From: Mycoplasmatota bacterium
GTDB taxonomy: Bacteria > Bacillota_I > Bacilli_A > MAG-NZ
Direction: 5' to 3'
NCBI GenBank assembly: GCA_018394315.1
Contig: CP074575.1
Location: 372,001 to 436,000, forward strand
DNA: 64,000 nucleotides
The first letter of the stretch is position 1. Each line of letters begins with the position of its first letter. A program made the translations under genes and the position numbers. Positions 24,026-34,141 of this stretch are shown here, piece by piece. The notes beneath the pieces were generated by a model. The model was not told where the DNA came from, did no database searches, and saw nothing but the letters and a program-made list of their open reading frames with translations.

Positions 24026-26204
24026 ATTTACTTGGGTTAATCATAGTAAGAGACAATCTTCCACGTTTCATATCTATATCGTGTACCCAAACTTTAACAA
24101 TTTGTCCGACTTGTACTACATCCATTGGATGTTTAACAAACTTATTGGTAAGTTTAGAGATATGAACTAATCCATCTTCTTTTACACCACAATCTACGAA
24201 TGCTCCGAAATCAACAACGTTTCTCACAGTTCCAGTTAACTCCATACCTACAGATATATCTGAAAGTTTCAACACCCCTTGTTTTAAAACTGGAGCCTCG
24301 AACTCATCTCTAGGGTCCCTGTTAGGAGCAATTAGAGCATCTAAAATATCATTGAAAGTGTACTCATCGATTGTCATTGCTTCTAATAATTTTTCTCTAT
24401 CAGTAGAATTAATAGAGTCGATTAACTCCTTTGAGCCAATATCACTTTTAGAGAAACCTAAAACTGATAATATTTCTTCTGCATATTCATAACTCTCAGG
24501 GTGAATTCCTGTCTTGTCTAAAGGCTCTTTACCATCAAGAACTCTTAAGAAACCAACTGCTTGAACTAATGATTTTGGTCCTAGTTTTGGAACTTTACCG
24601 ATGTTCTTTCTTGAAATAAATTTACCAAATTCATCACGGTACTTAACAATATTTCCAGCAACAACTTTAGATAAACCAGAAATATATTGAAGTAACTCTT
24701 GTGAAGCGGTATTTATGTTCACTCCGACTTTATTTACAGCTGTTTCAACAACAAAATTTAACTGATCATTCAATTTCTTTTGCGAAACATCATGTTGATA
24801 TTGCCCTACTCCAATACTCTTTGGATCTATTTTTACTAATTCACTTAATGGGTCTTGTAATCTTCTACCAATTGAAACCGCACTTCTTTCTTCAACTTCA
24901 AAATCAGGGAATTCTTTCCTAGCGTTATCACTTGCTGAGTATACTGAAGCTCCTGCTTCATTAATAATAACGTAAGATACATTTAGTTCATATTCTTTAA
25001 TTAAGTCTGCAATAAATCTTTCAGTTTCTCTTGATGCAGTACCATTTCCTATCGCAATAATATCAACAGCATATTTTTTTGTCATACTTACAACTTTTTC
25101 TTTTGCATCTAGAATTCTTCTAGGATTAATTTTTTCATCAATGTACTTTTGATGAGGATATATTACACCTATTTCTAAAACCTTTCCAGTTGAATCTAAA
25201 ACACTTAATTTACATCCAGTTCTATATGCTGGATCTACTCCTAATACAACCTTATCTTTCATAGGTGGTTGTAGTAATAAGTTATGTAAATTCTCACTAA
25301 AGATCTTTATCGCTTGTTCCTCAGCTACTTCTTTTAATTCCGAACGAATTTCTCTTTCTACACTAGGTTTGATTAGCCTTTTATATGCATCTTCGATAGC
25401 ACTCTCTAAATAATTTGAAGCGTTAGATTCCTTTTTGATAAAATCCTTCTTTAAAAAGTATGTTAATGTGTCTTTATCTTCAGCTATAGTTATCCTTAAT
25501 ATTTTTTCACTTTCACCACGATTCATCGCTAACACTCTGTGAGGAACTATATTTTTTATTGGTTCACTGTAATCATAGTACTGTGTGTAAACACCCTTTT
25601 CATCTAAATCAACTTTCTTAGTGGCTTTAGCAGTTAGATCGGCTTGTGTTCTAAAGTTATTTTTTATGAATTTACGATACTTTGGATTATCAGCAACTTC
25701 TTCAGCTATGATATCCATTGCACCTTGTAAAGCAGATTCAATATCTTTTATTTCTTCATTAAGATATTTTTCAGCTTCTAATTCTATATTTACTACTGGA
25801 TAACTCTTCAAAAATATAGCTAAAGGCTCAAGACCATGTTTCTTGGCTTCAGTAGCTCTAGTTTTTTTCTTTTCTTTATAAGGACGATACAAATCTTCAA
25901 CCTCTGTCAGTTTTGTACATTTAAGGACTTCTTGTTTAAGTTCTTCAGTTAATTTACCTTTTTCAGCAATAAGTCTTAATACATCATCCTTACGTTTCTT
26001 TAAATTTTGACCATATTCATATTCTTTACTCACTGCACGAATTTGTTCTTCATCAAGTGCTCCAGTTTGTTCTTTCCTGTATCTAGCTATAAAAGGGACT
26101 GTATTACCCTCTTCTAATAAATCAAGCACTGTCTTTATTTGCTTTAAACTAATTCCTTGCTCTATACTAATTTGTTTTAATAGTGTTTCATTAATTGTTC
26201 CCAT
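24024..26204 (-). CDS. tex: Tex-family RNA-binding transcription accessory protein
   Basis: Tex binds nucleic acid through its S1 domain and is linked to transcription and stress tolerance. The 726-residue length is typical. The N-terminal Tex helices begin ISIEQGISLKQIKTVLDLLE and GNTVPFIARYRKEQTGALDE. The YqgF-like core has VLGVDPAYRTGCKLSVLD. Helix-hairpin-helix motifs (VGVNINTASQELLQYISGL, NIGKVPKLGPKSLVQAVGFL) come next, and the C-terminal S1 domain is GTVRNVVDFGAFVDCGVKED. AAGGAGG precedes the ATG. It is a single gene with no tight partners. Confidence 0.97.
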   Translation of the reverse strand: MGTINETLLKQISIEQGISLKQIKTVLDLLEEGNTVPFIARYRKEQTGALDEEQIRAVSKEYEYGQNLKKRKDDVLRLIAEKGKLTEELKQEVLKCTKLTEVEDLYRPYKEKKKTRATEAKKHGLEPLAIFLKSYPVVNIELEAEKYLNEEIKDIESALQGAMDIIAEEVADNPKYRKFIKNNFRTQADLTAKATKKVDLDEKGVYTQYYDYSEPIKNIVPHRVLAMNRGESEKILRITIAEDKDTLTYFLKKDFIKKESNASNYLESAIEDAYKRLIKPSVEREIRSELKEVAEEQAIKIFSENLHNLLLQPPMKDKVVLGVDPAYRTGCKLSVLDSTGKVLEIGVIYPHQKYIDEKINPRRILDAKEKVVSMTKKYAVDIIAIGNGTASRETERFIADLIKEYELNVSYVIINEAGASVYSASDNARKEFPDFEVEERSAVSIGRRLQDPLSELVKIDPKSIGVGQYQHDVSQKKLNDQLNFVVETAVNKVGVNINTASQELLQYISGLSKVVAGNIVKYRDEFGKFISRKNIGKVPKLGPKSLVQAVGFLRVLDGKEPLDKTGIHPESYEYAEEILSVLGFSKSDIGSKELIDSINSTDREKLLEAMTIDEYTFNDILDALIAPNRDPRDEFEAPVLKQGVLKLSDISVGMELTGTVRNVVDFGAFVDCGVKEDGLVHISKLTNKFVKHPMDVVQVGQIVKVWVHDIDMKRGRLSLTMINPSK

Positions 26205-26339
26205 CGTATCCTCCTTAGAAAGCTAATCATTTACCATAAACAATTATAAAGAAAAATGCTTATATTTTCAAGGGACTTTACACTTCTATGAATCGTTACG
26301 AATTATTATTCTTAAGCGATTTTATTAATTCGCCAAATT

Positions 26340-26372
26340 AAAAAGGCTCCATTTAAAGAACGAATGGAACCT
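26340..26372 (-). terminator. Terminator of the LolA-like lipoprotein gene
   Basis: On the minus strand AGGTTCCATT and AATGGAGCCT form a hairpin followed by TTTTT. It lies 40 bases after the stop at 26413. Confidence 0.8.
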
Positions 26373-26412
26373 AATTATTTTTTGACTTTCATTTTTTTTG
26401 TAAAAGTCGATT

Positions 26413-27393
26413 TTACTTGCCGTATTCGATTGTAAATGATCTTGCTACTTCAAATAATTCATCTTGCGTTAAATTATTAGAAACTATCATATATTCACTA
26501 CCTGCACTGTACCAAGATATACTTGTAGGTCCAAGTGCTCCAAAAGTACCGTTCACCAGAATTGGTTCTCCATAAATGAATTGTGGTAAGATTGATGAAT
26601 TCAAATCATCTACAAACTGTTGATAAATTGTAAATCCAGTATCTCCACCAAAGCATGTGATAGCGTAGTCACTTGTTACTTGTTCGCTTACAATGCGGAC
26701 TCCTTCTGGATAGTAATTTGGATAATTAACTTCTCTTAAATAATCTCCACCTTCACCTAATGCTAGAGTTTCCGCTTCAAGATTCAATTCTTTATCGAAG
26801 TAATTATTATCAAATTTCTTATTTAAATCGAACTCTATAAATACTACAGTAATCACTGGTTCCATCTTAGAATCATAGACAATAACTTCTTTAGGTAATA
26901 AAGTTTTTACATCTAGTACTACTTTTTGAGTCTTCAAATCAGAATTTGTTTTATATGCTACTTCAGATCTTATTATAATCTCATCTTCTTCAATCACTAC
27001 ACTTGTGTTCTCATCATTAAGAATATCACTCACAAGAGATTGATATAAGTAAGCGTGAGATGTGTTAAGTGGCCATTCACTTTGGAACTGAAAACTCTTG
27101 TTTAGTTCAGGAGTAATCACAAACACACCTTCATCATTTTTAAGAATCATCTGAGTACTATTGTTATCCTGATTTATCATTTTAACCTTAAAATAATTTG
27201 GTTCAGAATAACTGATTTCTAAATCATACTTCTTAACGTCATTTCCTCTTTTAACTTCCATCAACGCTTTTGAGTAATATCCATCAATATTTGTTATTTT
27301 TTTTCCTAGTTCAACTGGTACTTCTTCCTCTTTTAATTTTCCACAACCTACCAACAACACTAAAACAATTAAAAAGCTTAATATTTTTTTCAT
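26413..27393 (-). CDS. LolA/YdcC-like lipoprotein
   Basis: The signal peptide MKKILSFLIVLVLLVGC has a lipobox Cys17. The remaining 310 residues have the look of the LolA-like or RseB-like half-barrel found in Firmicute lipoproteins such as YdcC and GerS: GYYSKALMEVKRGNDVKKYD, YFKVKMINQDNNSTQMILKN and a DEGVFVITPELNKSFQFQSE segment typical of that fold. A C-terminal domain of about 110 residues (from PEGVRIVSEQ) resembles the extra domain of YdcC. It may handle lipids or lipoproteins at the membrane surface. The assignment rests on motif appearance. It is transcribed alone. Confidence 0.65.
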   Translation of the reverse strand: MKKILSFLIVLVLLVGCGKLKEEEVPVELGKKITNIDGYYSKALMEVKRGNDVKKYDLEISYSEPNYFKVKMINQDNNSTQMILKNDEGVFVITPELNKSFQFQSEWPLNTSHAYLYQSLVSDILNDENTSVVIEEDEIIIRSEVAYKTNSDLKTQKVVLDVKTLLPKEVIVYDSKMEPVITVVFIEFDLNKKFDNNYFDKELNLEAETLALGEGGDYLREVNYPNYYPEGVRIVSEQVTSDYAITCFGGDTGFTIYQQFVDDLNSSILPQFIYGEPILVNGTFGALGPTSISWYSAGSEYMIVSNNLTQDELFEVARSFTIEYGK

Positions 27394-27516
27394 AATTCAC
27401 CTCTATTATCGTTACATTAATTTTATGAATTATATTTTTTTTATATTCACTATATGTATAAATTAGTCAAAATTAAGGAAAATATAAAAGAATAAACTTT
27501 TAAAGGAGGAATTTTT

Positions 27517-27720
27517 GTGAGTGCACTCCAAAAAACAGCTTTAGTACTAACACTAGTCGGTGCCCTAAATTGGGGATTGATTGGGCTATTTGGATTTGAT
27601 TTAGTAGCATTTATCTTTGGTGGCGCAACTACATTCTTATCAAGGACAGTTTACTCTTTAGTAGGAGTAGCTGCTATCATCAATCTAACACTTTTAGCGT
27701 ATCCAGTAAAGGATATGTAG
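27517..27720 (+). CDS. DUF378 small membrane protein
   Basis: This 67-residue protein has two membrane helices and the DUF378 signature ALNWGLIGLFGFDLVAFIFG and YSLVGVAAIINL. Homologues such as Bacillus YuzA have no known role. The start is a GTG placed after a strong AAAGGAGG. Confidence 0.9.
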   Translation: MSALQKTALVLTLVGALNWGLIGLFGFDLVAFIFGGATTFLSRTVYSLVGVAAIINLTLLAYPVKDM

Positions 27721-27797
27721 CAATAACAACTCTGCTATTAATAGAGTGTGGAGTATAAATACTAATTACGGTATGTTAAACTAAAGGTAGTGATATA

Positions 27798-28013
27798 ATG
27801 ACAAATATTCAAAAATTTGGTAAGAAAATACGTAAGCTACGTCTAGACAGAAATATGAGCCAAGAAGAATTGGCTTATGAGTCTGGATTGCATCGAACTT
27901 ATATTGGAAGCGTTGAAAGAGCCGAAAAGAATCTGACTATCAAAAATGTATTTAAGATAGCTGAAGCTCTAGGAATCAATCCAAGTGATTTATTTAACTT
28001 TGATGATTTATAA
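27798..28013 (+). CDS. Small XRE-family transcriptional regulator
   Basis: The whole 71-residue protein is a Cro/C1-type helix-turn-helix (RKLRLDRNMSQEELAYESGL followed by HRTYIGSVERAEKNLTIKNV). It resembles controller proteins of restriction-modification systems, but no such genes are nearby. It probably binds DNA as a dimer. It follows the DUF378 gene by 77 bases and is closed by a terminator, so it may form a short transcription unit with it or be independent. Confidence 0.85.
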   Translation: MTNIQKFGKKIRKLRLDRNMSQEELAYESGLHRTYIGSVERAEKNLTIKNVFKIAEALGINPSDLFNFDDL

Positions 28014-28018
28014 GAAGT

Positions 28019-28043
28019 AAGGACAATTGTCCTTATTTTTTTT
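28019..28043. terminator. Terminator after the small regulator
   Basis: AAGGACAATTGTCCTT is a perfect palindrome followed by a run of nine T on the plus strand. Confidence 0.85.
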
Positions 28044-28090
28044 CATTTTATTTTATGAAAATAATAATATTTTTATTAAAAAAGAAGGAA

Positions 28091-29029
28091 CTAATTCCCT
28101 CTTATATCCTCAGCAATTTCCTTGATTTTTCTGAATCTATGGTTCAATCCAGATTTAGTAATATCTTTGCCTATTACTTCCGCTCCTATTTCAAGCAACT
28201 CATTTAGTGAAGCTTCTGGATTTTCTTTCCTTAATATTGCCGCTTCTCTTAATTTTTCTGTTAAATTTTCAAGACCAATTGTACTTTCAATATAATCAAT
28301 ATCATCAATTTGCTTTTTAGCTGTAGAAATCACTCTTTTTTGATTAGCAATATCACAATTATTCATTCTATTAATTGAATTATTTATATCACGGTAAATT
28401 CTAATATCTTCATAAAACATTACAGAGCCATATGCTTCTATTAACTTTAAAAAATCGGAGATTTTCTCTGCTTCCTTTAAATAAATCATATAGCCTTTAT
28501 TCCTAGTGATCATCTTTGCATTATAGTGAAATGAATTAATCAAATACAGTACTTCTTTAGCATGTGTTTCGCTTTTAATTAGTAATTCTAAGTGGTAAAG
28601 AGATGTTCTAGGATTATTAATGGAACCACAAGAAATAAAAACACCGCGTAAATACGCTCTCTTACAACAATCACTTTTAATTAATTCCAATGGAATGTTA
28701 TTTACTGGTGTTAGCCCTTCCATTAATTCTAATTCTCTAATTATTAAATCAATATTATTTATTATTCTTACTATATAAAGATTGCGTCTATTAAGTCTTC
28801 TTTGCTTTTTGGTTATTAATTCAATATCAGATTGATAAACACTCTTAAGAAGAATAACAACCCTTTTAGCAATAGTGGGGTTTTGTGTATGATAGTCAAT
28901 TTTCATACCATTACTAGAAATGAATATCTCACCATTGCTTCGTAAAAGTGCTGATAATTCAGCTAATTGGCAACAATTATCACCTAATACTTTTGTTAAC
29001 TCTTTTTTTACGTCAGCAGCAAAACTCAT
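28091..29029 (-). CDS. whiA: DNA-binding protein WhiA
   Basis: WhiA is a conserved Gram-positive regulator related to LAGLIDADG endonucleases and is linked to cell division and chromosome segregation. The 312-residue length and the N-terminus MSFAADVKKELTKV with CCQLAELSALLRSNGEI are diagnostic. The C-terminal helix-turn-helix includes LREAAILRKENPEASLNELL and TKSGLNHRFRKIKEIAEDI. It follows trxB by 9 bases at the end of the lgt-trxB-whiA run. In many Firmicutes rapZ and yvcK stand just before whiA; both are absent here. Confidence 0.97.
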   Translation of the reverse strand: MSFAADVKKELTKVLGDNCCQLAELSALLRSNGEIFISSNGMKIDYHTQNPTIAKRVVILLKSVYQSDIELITKKQRRLNRRNLYIVRIINNIDLIIRELELMEGLTPVNNIPLELIKSDCCKRAYLRGVFISCGSINNPRTSLYHLELLIKSETHAKEVLYLINSFHYNAKMITRNKGYMIYLKEAEKISDFLKLIEAYGSVMFYEDIRIYRDINNSINRMNNCDIANQKRVISTAKKQIDDIDYIESTIGLENLTEKLREAAILRKENPEASLNELLEIGAEVIGKDITKSGLNHRFRKIKEIAEDIRGN

Positions 29030-29038
29030 ACTTACCCC

Positions 29039-29950
29039 TTAATTCAAATCTTCAATATATTTTCCCGCTTGCATAGCTGCGATAGCACCATCATTTGTAG
29101 CAGTCGCAATTTGTCTTAGATTTTTAACAATCACATCTCCTGCAGCATAAATACCTTTAACTCTAGTTTCCATAAATTCATTAGTCTTAATATAACCAGA
29201 ATCGTCTAGGATTCCTAAATTCTTAAAACTATTAGTTTTGGGATTAAACCCAACGAATATAAAAGCTCCATCAAACTTAATCTCTGATTTTTCTTTAGTT
29301 ATATTATTTATAATTCGAGCTCCAGAAATTTTACCGTCACCAATAAATGATTCTACTGATGTATTCTTAACAATCTCTATATTATCGTACTTCTTAGTCT
29401 TATCAATATAAGTAGCGTTAGCTCTTAACTCTCTTCTAGCTAATACTTTAACACTTTTTGCTAACCCCGATAAATATATCGCTTCTTCAATGGCACTATT
29501 TCCTCCACCGATAACTAAAACATCTTTATCCTTATAAAGTGGTCCATCACAAATTGCACACCAAGAAATCCCGTTTCCCGCAAATTTTTCTTCATTTTCC
29601 GCACCTAGACTTCTTGGAACAGTTCCGGTTGCTATAATAATAGCTTTTCCTTCGTACTCATTATCAGTTGTTTTTACTATCTTTATTTCGCCATCTATTA
29701 TTTCAGTTACTTCGCCGTATCGATACTCTACCCCTAATTCTTGAGTATGATTAAACATCTTCAATGCTAAATCTGCCCCAGATAATTTCCCAAAACCGAT
29801 ATAGTTTTCCACTTCAGAAGTGTTAACCATTTGTCCTCCTGGAGCACCCTTTTCTAACATTAATACATTTAATCCTGCTCGATTAGCATAAATAGCGGCG
29901 TTCATACCCGCTGGTCCCGCACCAATTACAATAACATCATAATTATTCAT
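29039..29950 (-). CDS. trxB: Thioredoxin reductase
   Basis: The enzyme passes electrons from NADPH through FAD to thioredoxin. The protein has the FAD-binding GAGPAGMNAAIYANRAG, the redox pair CAIC in WCAICDGPLYKDK and the NADPH motif GGGNSAIEEA, followed by the C-terminal YAAGDV. I chose the ATG at 29950 (MNNYDVIVIGAG), which overlaps the lgt stop; the frame is open six codons further but without a ribosome site. The overlap implies coupled translation with lgt. Confidence 0.96.
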   Translation of the reverse strand: MNNYDVIVIGAGPAGMNAAIYANRAGLNVLMLEKGAPGGQMVNTSEVENYIGFGKLSGADLALKMFNHTQELGVEYRYGEVTEIIDGEIKIVKTTDNEYEGKAIIIATGTVPRSLGAENEEKFAGNGISWCAICDGPLYKDKDVLVIGGGNSAIEEAIYLSGLAKSVKVLARRELRANATYIDKTKKYDNIEIVKNTSVESFIGDGKISGARIINNITKEKSEIKFDGAFIFVGFNPKTNSFKNLGILDDSGYIKTNEFMETRVKGIYAAGDVIVKNLRQIATATNDGAIAAMQAGKYIEDLN

Positions 29951-30809
29951 CAATTTCACCTTCAACAAATTCTAAATAACTAACTGGATAGATTTCTTTT
30001 TTTCTTCTGTAAACGAACCAAGCAATACCAATACCTGCAAGAACAAGTGATATCATTCTAGCTACTTGAATCGGTCCAGACATTAAACTATCAGTTCTCA
30101 TATCTTCAATAAAGAATCTACCTAATGAATACCAAACAAGATAGAATGATAAAGCGTCTCCAATCCAGTACTTTCTAATTTTTCTTAATACAAAGAACAT
30201 AATAACAAATCCTAGCACATTCCATAATGACTCATATAAGAATGTTGGATGATAATAATCAAGTCCCTCAGGACCATATAAATACATTTGATTAACAATG
30301 AATTTAGGCAAATGTAAAGTTTGCTCTAAAAAAGCCCTTCTAGCATCTAAACTAGCTCCAGGAACTAATCCACCATGTGCTTCTTGGTTAAAGAAGTTCC
30401 CCCATCTACCAAAACCTTGTGCTAGAAGAAATCCTGGTACAAGCAATTCAATATATTTAAATATATTTAAGTTTCTCTTTTTTACATAAAAATATAAGAA
30501 AATACCTACAGCCAAAATTGTTCCGTGAATTGCTAATCCACCATTCCAAATATATAAAGCTGTTATTACATTATCCTTATATTCACTCCATTCAAATATA
30601 ACATAATATAACCTAGCTCCTAAAATCCCATAAATTAAACCATAAATGAATCCGTCTGATAAATCATCTGGATTAAGTCTTAGTTTAGTCACTTCCCTAT
30701 AAGCTAACCATAAAGCTGTTAAAATCCCTATTAAAATTGCCAGAGCATAAAACTGAATTGATAATCTCCCAATCCCTATTGAATCTCTTAATGGATCAAA
30801 TACATGCAT
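29943..30809 (-). CDS. lgt: Prolipoprotein diacylglyceryl transferase
   Basis: Lgt transfers diacylglycerol from phosphatidylglycerol to the lipobox Cys of prolipoproteins, the first step of lipoprotein maturation. The 288-residue protein has about seven membrane helices and the Lgt signature GRWGNFFNQEAHGG. The segments GGLAIHGTILAV and SLGRFFIEDMRTD hold conserved residues of the family. It fits the many lipoproteins in the window. It overlaps trxB downstream and shares one base with the membrane protein upstream. Confidence 0.97.
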   Translation of the reverse strand: MHVFDPLRDSIGIGRLSIQFYALAILIGILTALWLAYREVTKLRLNPDDLSDGFIYGLIYGILGARLYYVIFEWSEYKDNVITALYIWNGGLAIHGTILAVGIFLYFYVKKRNLNIFKYIELLVPGFLLAQGFGRWGNFFNQEAHGGLVPGASLDARRAFLEQTLHLPKFIVNQMYLYGPEGLDYYHPTFLYESLWNVLGFVIMFFVLRKIRKYWIGDALSFYLVWYSLGRFFIEDMRTDSLMSGPIQVARMISLVLAGIGIAWFVYRRKKEIYPVSYLEFVEGEIDE

Positions 30810-31315
30810 TATTTACCCTCCTTTTTTCTAAACATCTTATTAAATCTATATCTATGTATTGCGTTCAATAAAAGAACTGTAATCACTTTTCTTACTATCA
30901 TGAAGACAATAGTAAATCCAATCAGAGTTTCAGTCGTTTTAAATTCAATCAACCCTTCAACCATCAAAAAACCTAGTCCCATAGAAATTAGTATTGGAAA
31001 TATAAACAAACTACCAAAACTCATCAATATATACTTAGTAAATTTAGCTGCAGTAATCTGTGAAAGAATATTTTCAAAGATACTAAACCACGCTGCAAAT
31101 AACACTATACTATATACCGAATCGTAATATGCAATATTGGTATAAAAGAGAATTGAAATAAATAGACCAATATTGATTAATAATTTTATGAAATAATTGA
31201 TATATTGATTGTTAGAATAATTACTTGAAAGATTTATCACAATCTTACGAGTAATTATCTTTTTCTTCGTCTCATCTTGTTCATCTTGATTATTTTTTTT
31301 GCCGTCATCTCTCAA
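30809..31315 (-). CDS. Membrane protein of unknown function in the uvrA-lgt operon
   Basis: The 168-residue protein has a charged cytoplasmic N-terminus (MRDDGKKNNQDEQDETKKK), then four hydrophobic helices, and ends in a basic tail (RFNKMFRKKEGK). I do not recognise the family. Its stop overlaps the lgt start by one base and its start lies two bases after the uvrA stop, so it is part of the operon. In other Firmicutes hprK commonly lies between uvrA and lgt; this gene holds that place but is unrelated. Confidence 0.7.
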   Translation of the reverse strand: MRDDGKKNNQDEQDETKKKIITRKIVINLSSNYSNNQYINYFIKLLINIGLFISILFYTNIAYYDSVYSIVLFAAWFSIFENILSQITAAKFTKYILMSFGSLFIFPILISMGLGFLMVEGLIEFKTTETLIGFTIVFMIVRKVITVLLLNAIHRYRFNKMFRKKEGK

Positions 31316-31317
31316 GA

Positions 31318-34140
31318 TTATCCCTCCTTAAGTATTTTCTTTAAATATTGTCCAGTATACGATTGGTCACATTTAGCAATCTCTTCAGGAGTCCCTTTAG
31401 CTATAATATTACCACCTAAATCTCCGCCTTCTGGACCTAAATCTATAATATGATCAGCAACTTTAACCACATCTAAGTTGTGCTCGATAATTACTACACT
31501 CGCTCCACTTTCAACTATTGTATTCAATACACTTAGTAATCTTTTAACATCATCGGCATGTAATCCTGTTGTTGGCTCATCCAAAATATATAGTGTCTTA
31601 TCGGTAATACGTTTATGAAGTTCACTTGCAAGCTTAACTCTTTGTGCCTCTCCACCTGACAAGGTTGTGGCACTTTGACCAAGTTTTATATAACCAAGTC
31701 CTACTTGTTCAATTGTAACTAATTTACGATGAATAGCAGGTATTTTCTCAAAGAACTTAACTGCATTTGAAATAGTCATGTCTAAAATATCTGCAATATT
31801 TTTTCCTTTATACTTAACTTCTAACGTTTCAGAGTTATACCTCTTCCCACCGCACACATCACAAGGTACATACACATCTGGCAAGAAATGCATTTCAATT
31901 TTAAGTAGTCCATCACCACGGCATGACTCGCATCTACCGCCTTTAACATTAAAGGAGAATCTTCCTTTTAAATACCCTCTTAGTTTTGCTTCATTAGTTC
32001 TAGCATATAAATCTCTTATATCGTCAAACACCCCAGTATAAGTAGCAGGATTACTTCTAGGAGTTCTACCGATAGGTGATTGATCAATATCAATTACTTT
32101 TTCAATATTATCAATACCAATAATCTCTTTATGCTTTCCTGGTAAATCTTTTCTTTTGTAAATTTGTCTCGCTACACCCTTGTAAAGAATCTCATTAATT
32201 AATGAAGATTTACCACTACCAGATACCCCAGTAACAACCGTAAGTACTCCTAATGGAATTGTAACATTAATATTTTTAAGATTGTTTTCTTTTGCACCTT
32301 TTATTACTATTTTTTTGTTAGAGAGTTTTCTTCTTTTACTAGGTATATCAATCTTCATTTCCTTAGATAAGTACTTTCCAGTAATACTATCTTTATTCTT
32401 CATTAATTGCTTAGGCGTACCTTCTGCTACTACTTCTCCACCATGAATTCCTGCATTAGGACCAATATCAATAATCCAATCTGCTTCCATCATTGTTTCT
32501 TCATCATGCTCCACTACAATTAAAGTGTTACCTAAATCTCTCATATGCTTTAGTGTCTTAATTAATTTATGATTATCTCTTTGATGTAAGCCTATTGATG
32601 GCTCATCTAAAACATATAATACACCTGATAACCTGCTTCCAATTTGAGTGGCTAATCTAATTCTTTGCGCTTCACCACCACTCAGGGTTCCTGCTCTTCT
32701 TTCTAAAGTTAAATAATCAAGTCCTACATCAACCAAGAAAGATAATCGTTCTTTAATTTCTTTTAGTATCATACTAGCTATTTTAGCTTGTAGATCATTT
32801 AACTCTAGGGTTTCAATAAAAGCAAGTGCATCTCTCGTTGACATTGATGTAAAATCATTAATATTAATGTCTCCAACTTTCACACTTAAAGCAGCAGTAG
32901 ATAATCTTTTACCCTTACAAACTGGGCAATCAGATTCTACTGAGTAATTATCTAGCCATCTCAATACCCAATTACTAGAAGTCTCTAGTTTACGTCTTTC
33001 TAAGTGATTAATTATTCCTTCAAAGTTTGATGTTTTTTCATGCTTAGCACCGCTTCTTGATTTTAACTTAAAGTTAATTAAGTCACTATGACCATAGAAT
33101 AATATATTTCTTTCCTTTTTAGTATACTCGCTTAATTTTCTTTTGGTATCAATATTAAAGTGTTTCATCGCAATATCTAGTTGCATACCAAACATCGATA
33201 ATCTATCAATCTCTGTACCCCAAGGTTTGAATGCCCCTTCAAACAATGTTTTATTAAAATCGATTGCCAAATCTAAACTGATTTCTGTATGCGTTCCAAT
33301 ACCTTTACACTCTGGACATGCTCCAAATGGGGAATTAAAAGAAAATAATCTAGGTTCTAATTCTGGTATCGTAAAATCACAATGAGGACAAGCGAATTTC
33401 TCACTAAATATCAAATCTACTTTTCCTATAGTTACATACACTAAACCTTCACTTAATTTTAAAGCTGTTTCTAGCGAATCATAAATCCTAGACCTATTAT
33501 TTGAACTTAATTTTAGTCTATCTATTAATACTTCAATGTTATGCTTCTTATTTTTCTCTAATTTAATCGGTTCAGAAAAGTCTACTTCTTCACTATTGAT
33601 TCTACCTCTTACATAACCCTCTTTAATTAGTTTCTCTATAACTTTAGCATGAGTCCCCTTTTGACCTTGTACAATAGGTGAATAAATAAATACTCTTGCT
33701 CCTTCTTCATGCTCATAAATTTTGTTTATCATCTGATCAACATTTTGAGAAGCAATCGGCTCGTGGTGAGTCGGACAATAAGGTATTCCTATTCTTGCAT
33801 ATAATAAACGCAAATAATCATACACTTCAGTTACAGTTCCGACAGTAGAGCGAGGGTTTTTACTAGTAGTCTTTTGATCAATACTAATAGCTGGTGACAA
33901 CCCTTCAATTTGATCAACATCAGGTTTATCCATATTCCCTAGAAATTGTCTTGCATAAGCACTTAGACTCTCAACATATCTTCTTTGTCCCTCAGCGTAC
34001 ACCGTATCAAATGCTAAAGAGGACTTTCCACTTCCAGATAGACCAGTCATAACTACAAATTTATATCTAGGTATCAGTACATCAATATCTTTTAAATTGT
34101 TTTCTCTAGCACCTTTTACGGTTATATATTTTTGTTCCAT
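31318..34140 (-). CDS. uvrA: Excinuclease ABC subunit A
   Basis: UvrA finds DNA damage and loads UvrB in nucleotide excision repair. The 940-residue protein has the normal length, two ABC ATPase modules (GLSGSGKSSLAFDTVYAEGQ and GVSGSGKSSLINEILYKG) with signatures LSGGEAQRIRLATQIGS and LSGGEAQRVKLASEL, and zinc-finger Cys sets (CPHC, CPECKGIG, CPVCKGKR, CESCRGDG, CDVCGGKR). uvrB is not in the window. It lies one base after the upstream kinase-like gene. Confidence 0.98.
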   Translation of the reverse strand: MEQKYITVKGARENNLKDIDVLIPRYKFVVMTGLSGSGKSSLAFDTVYAEGQRRYVESLSAYARQFLGNMDKPDVDQIEGLSPAISIDQKTTSKNPRSTVGTVTEVYDYLRLLYARIGIPYCPTHHEPIASQNVDQMINKIYEHEEGARVFIYSPIVQGQKGTHAKVIEKLIKEGYVRGRINSEEVDFSEPIKLEKNKKHNIEVLIDRLKLSSNNRSRIYDSLETALKLSEGLVYVTIGKVDLIFSEKFACPHCDFTIPELEPRLFSFNSPFGACPECKGIGTHTEISLDLAIDFNKTLFEGAFKPWGTEIDRLSMFGMQLDIAMKHFNIDTKRKLSEYTKKERNILFYGHSDLINFKLKSRSGAKHEKTSNFEGIINHLERRKLETSSNWVLRWLDNYSVESDCPVCKGKRLSTAALSVKVGDININDFTSMSTRDALAFIETLELNDLQAKIASMILKEIKERLSFLVDVGLDYLTLERRAGTLSGGEAQRIRLATQIGSRLSGVLYVLDEPSIGLHQRDNHKLIKTLKHMRDLGNTLIVVEHDEETMMEADWIIDIGPNAGIHGGEVVAEGTPKQLMKNKDSITGKYLSKEMKIDIPSKRRKLSNKKIVIKGAKENNLKNINVTIPLGVLTVVTGVSGSGKSSLINEILYKGVARQIYKRKDLPGKHKEIIGIDNIEKVIDIDQSPIGRTPRSNPATYTGVFDDIRDLYARTNEAKLRGYLKGRFSFNVKGGRCESCRGDGLLKIEMHFLPDVYVPCDVCGGKRYNSETLEVKYKGKNIADILDMTISNAVKFFEKIPAIHRKLVTIEQVGLGYIKLGQSATTLSGGEAQRVKLASELHKRITDKTLYILDEPTTGLHADDVKRLLSVLNTIVESGASVVIIEHNLDVVKVADHIIDLGPEGGDLGGNIIAKGTPEEIAKCDQSYTGQYLKKILKEG

Positions 34141-34141
34141 A

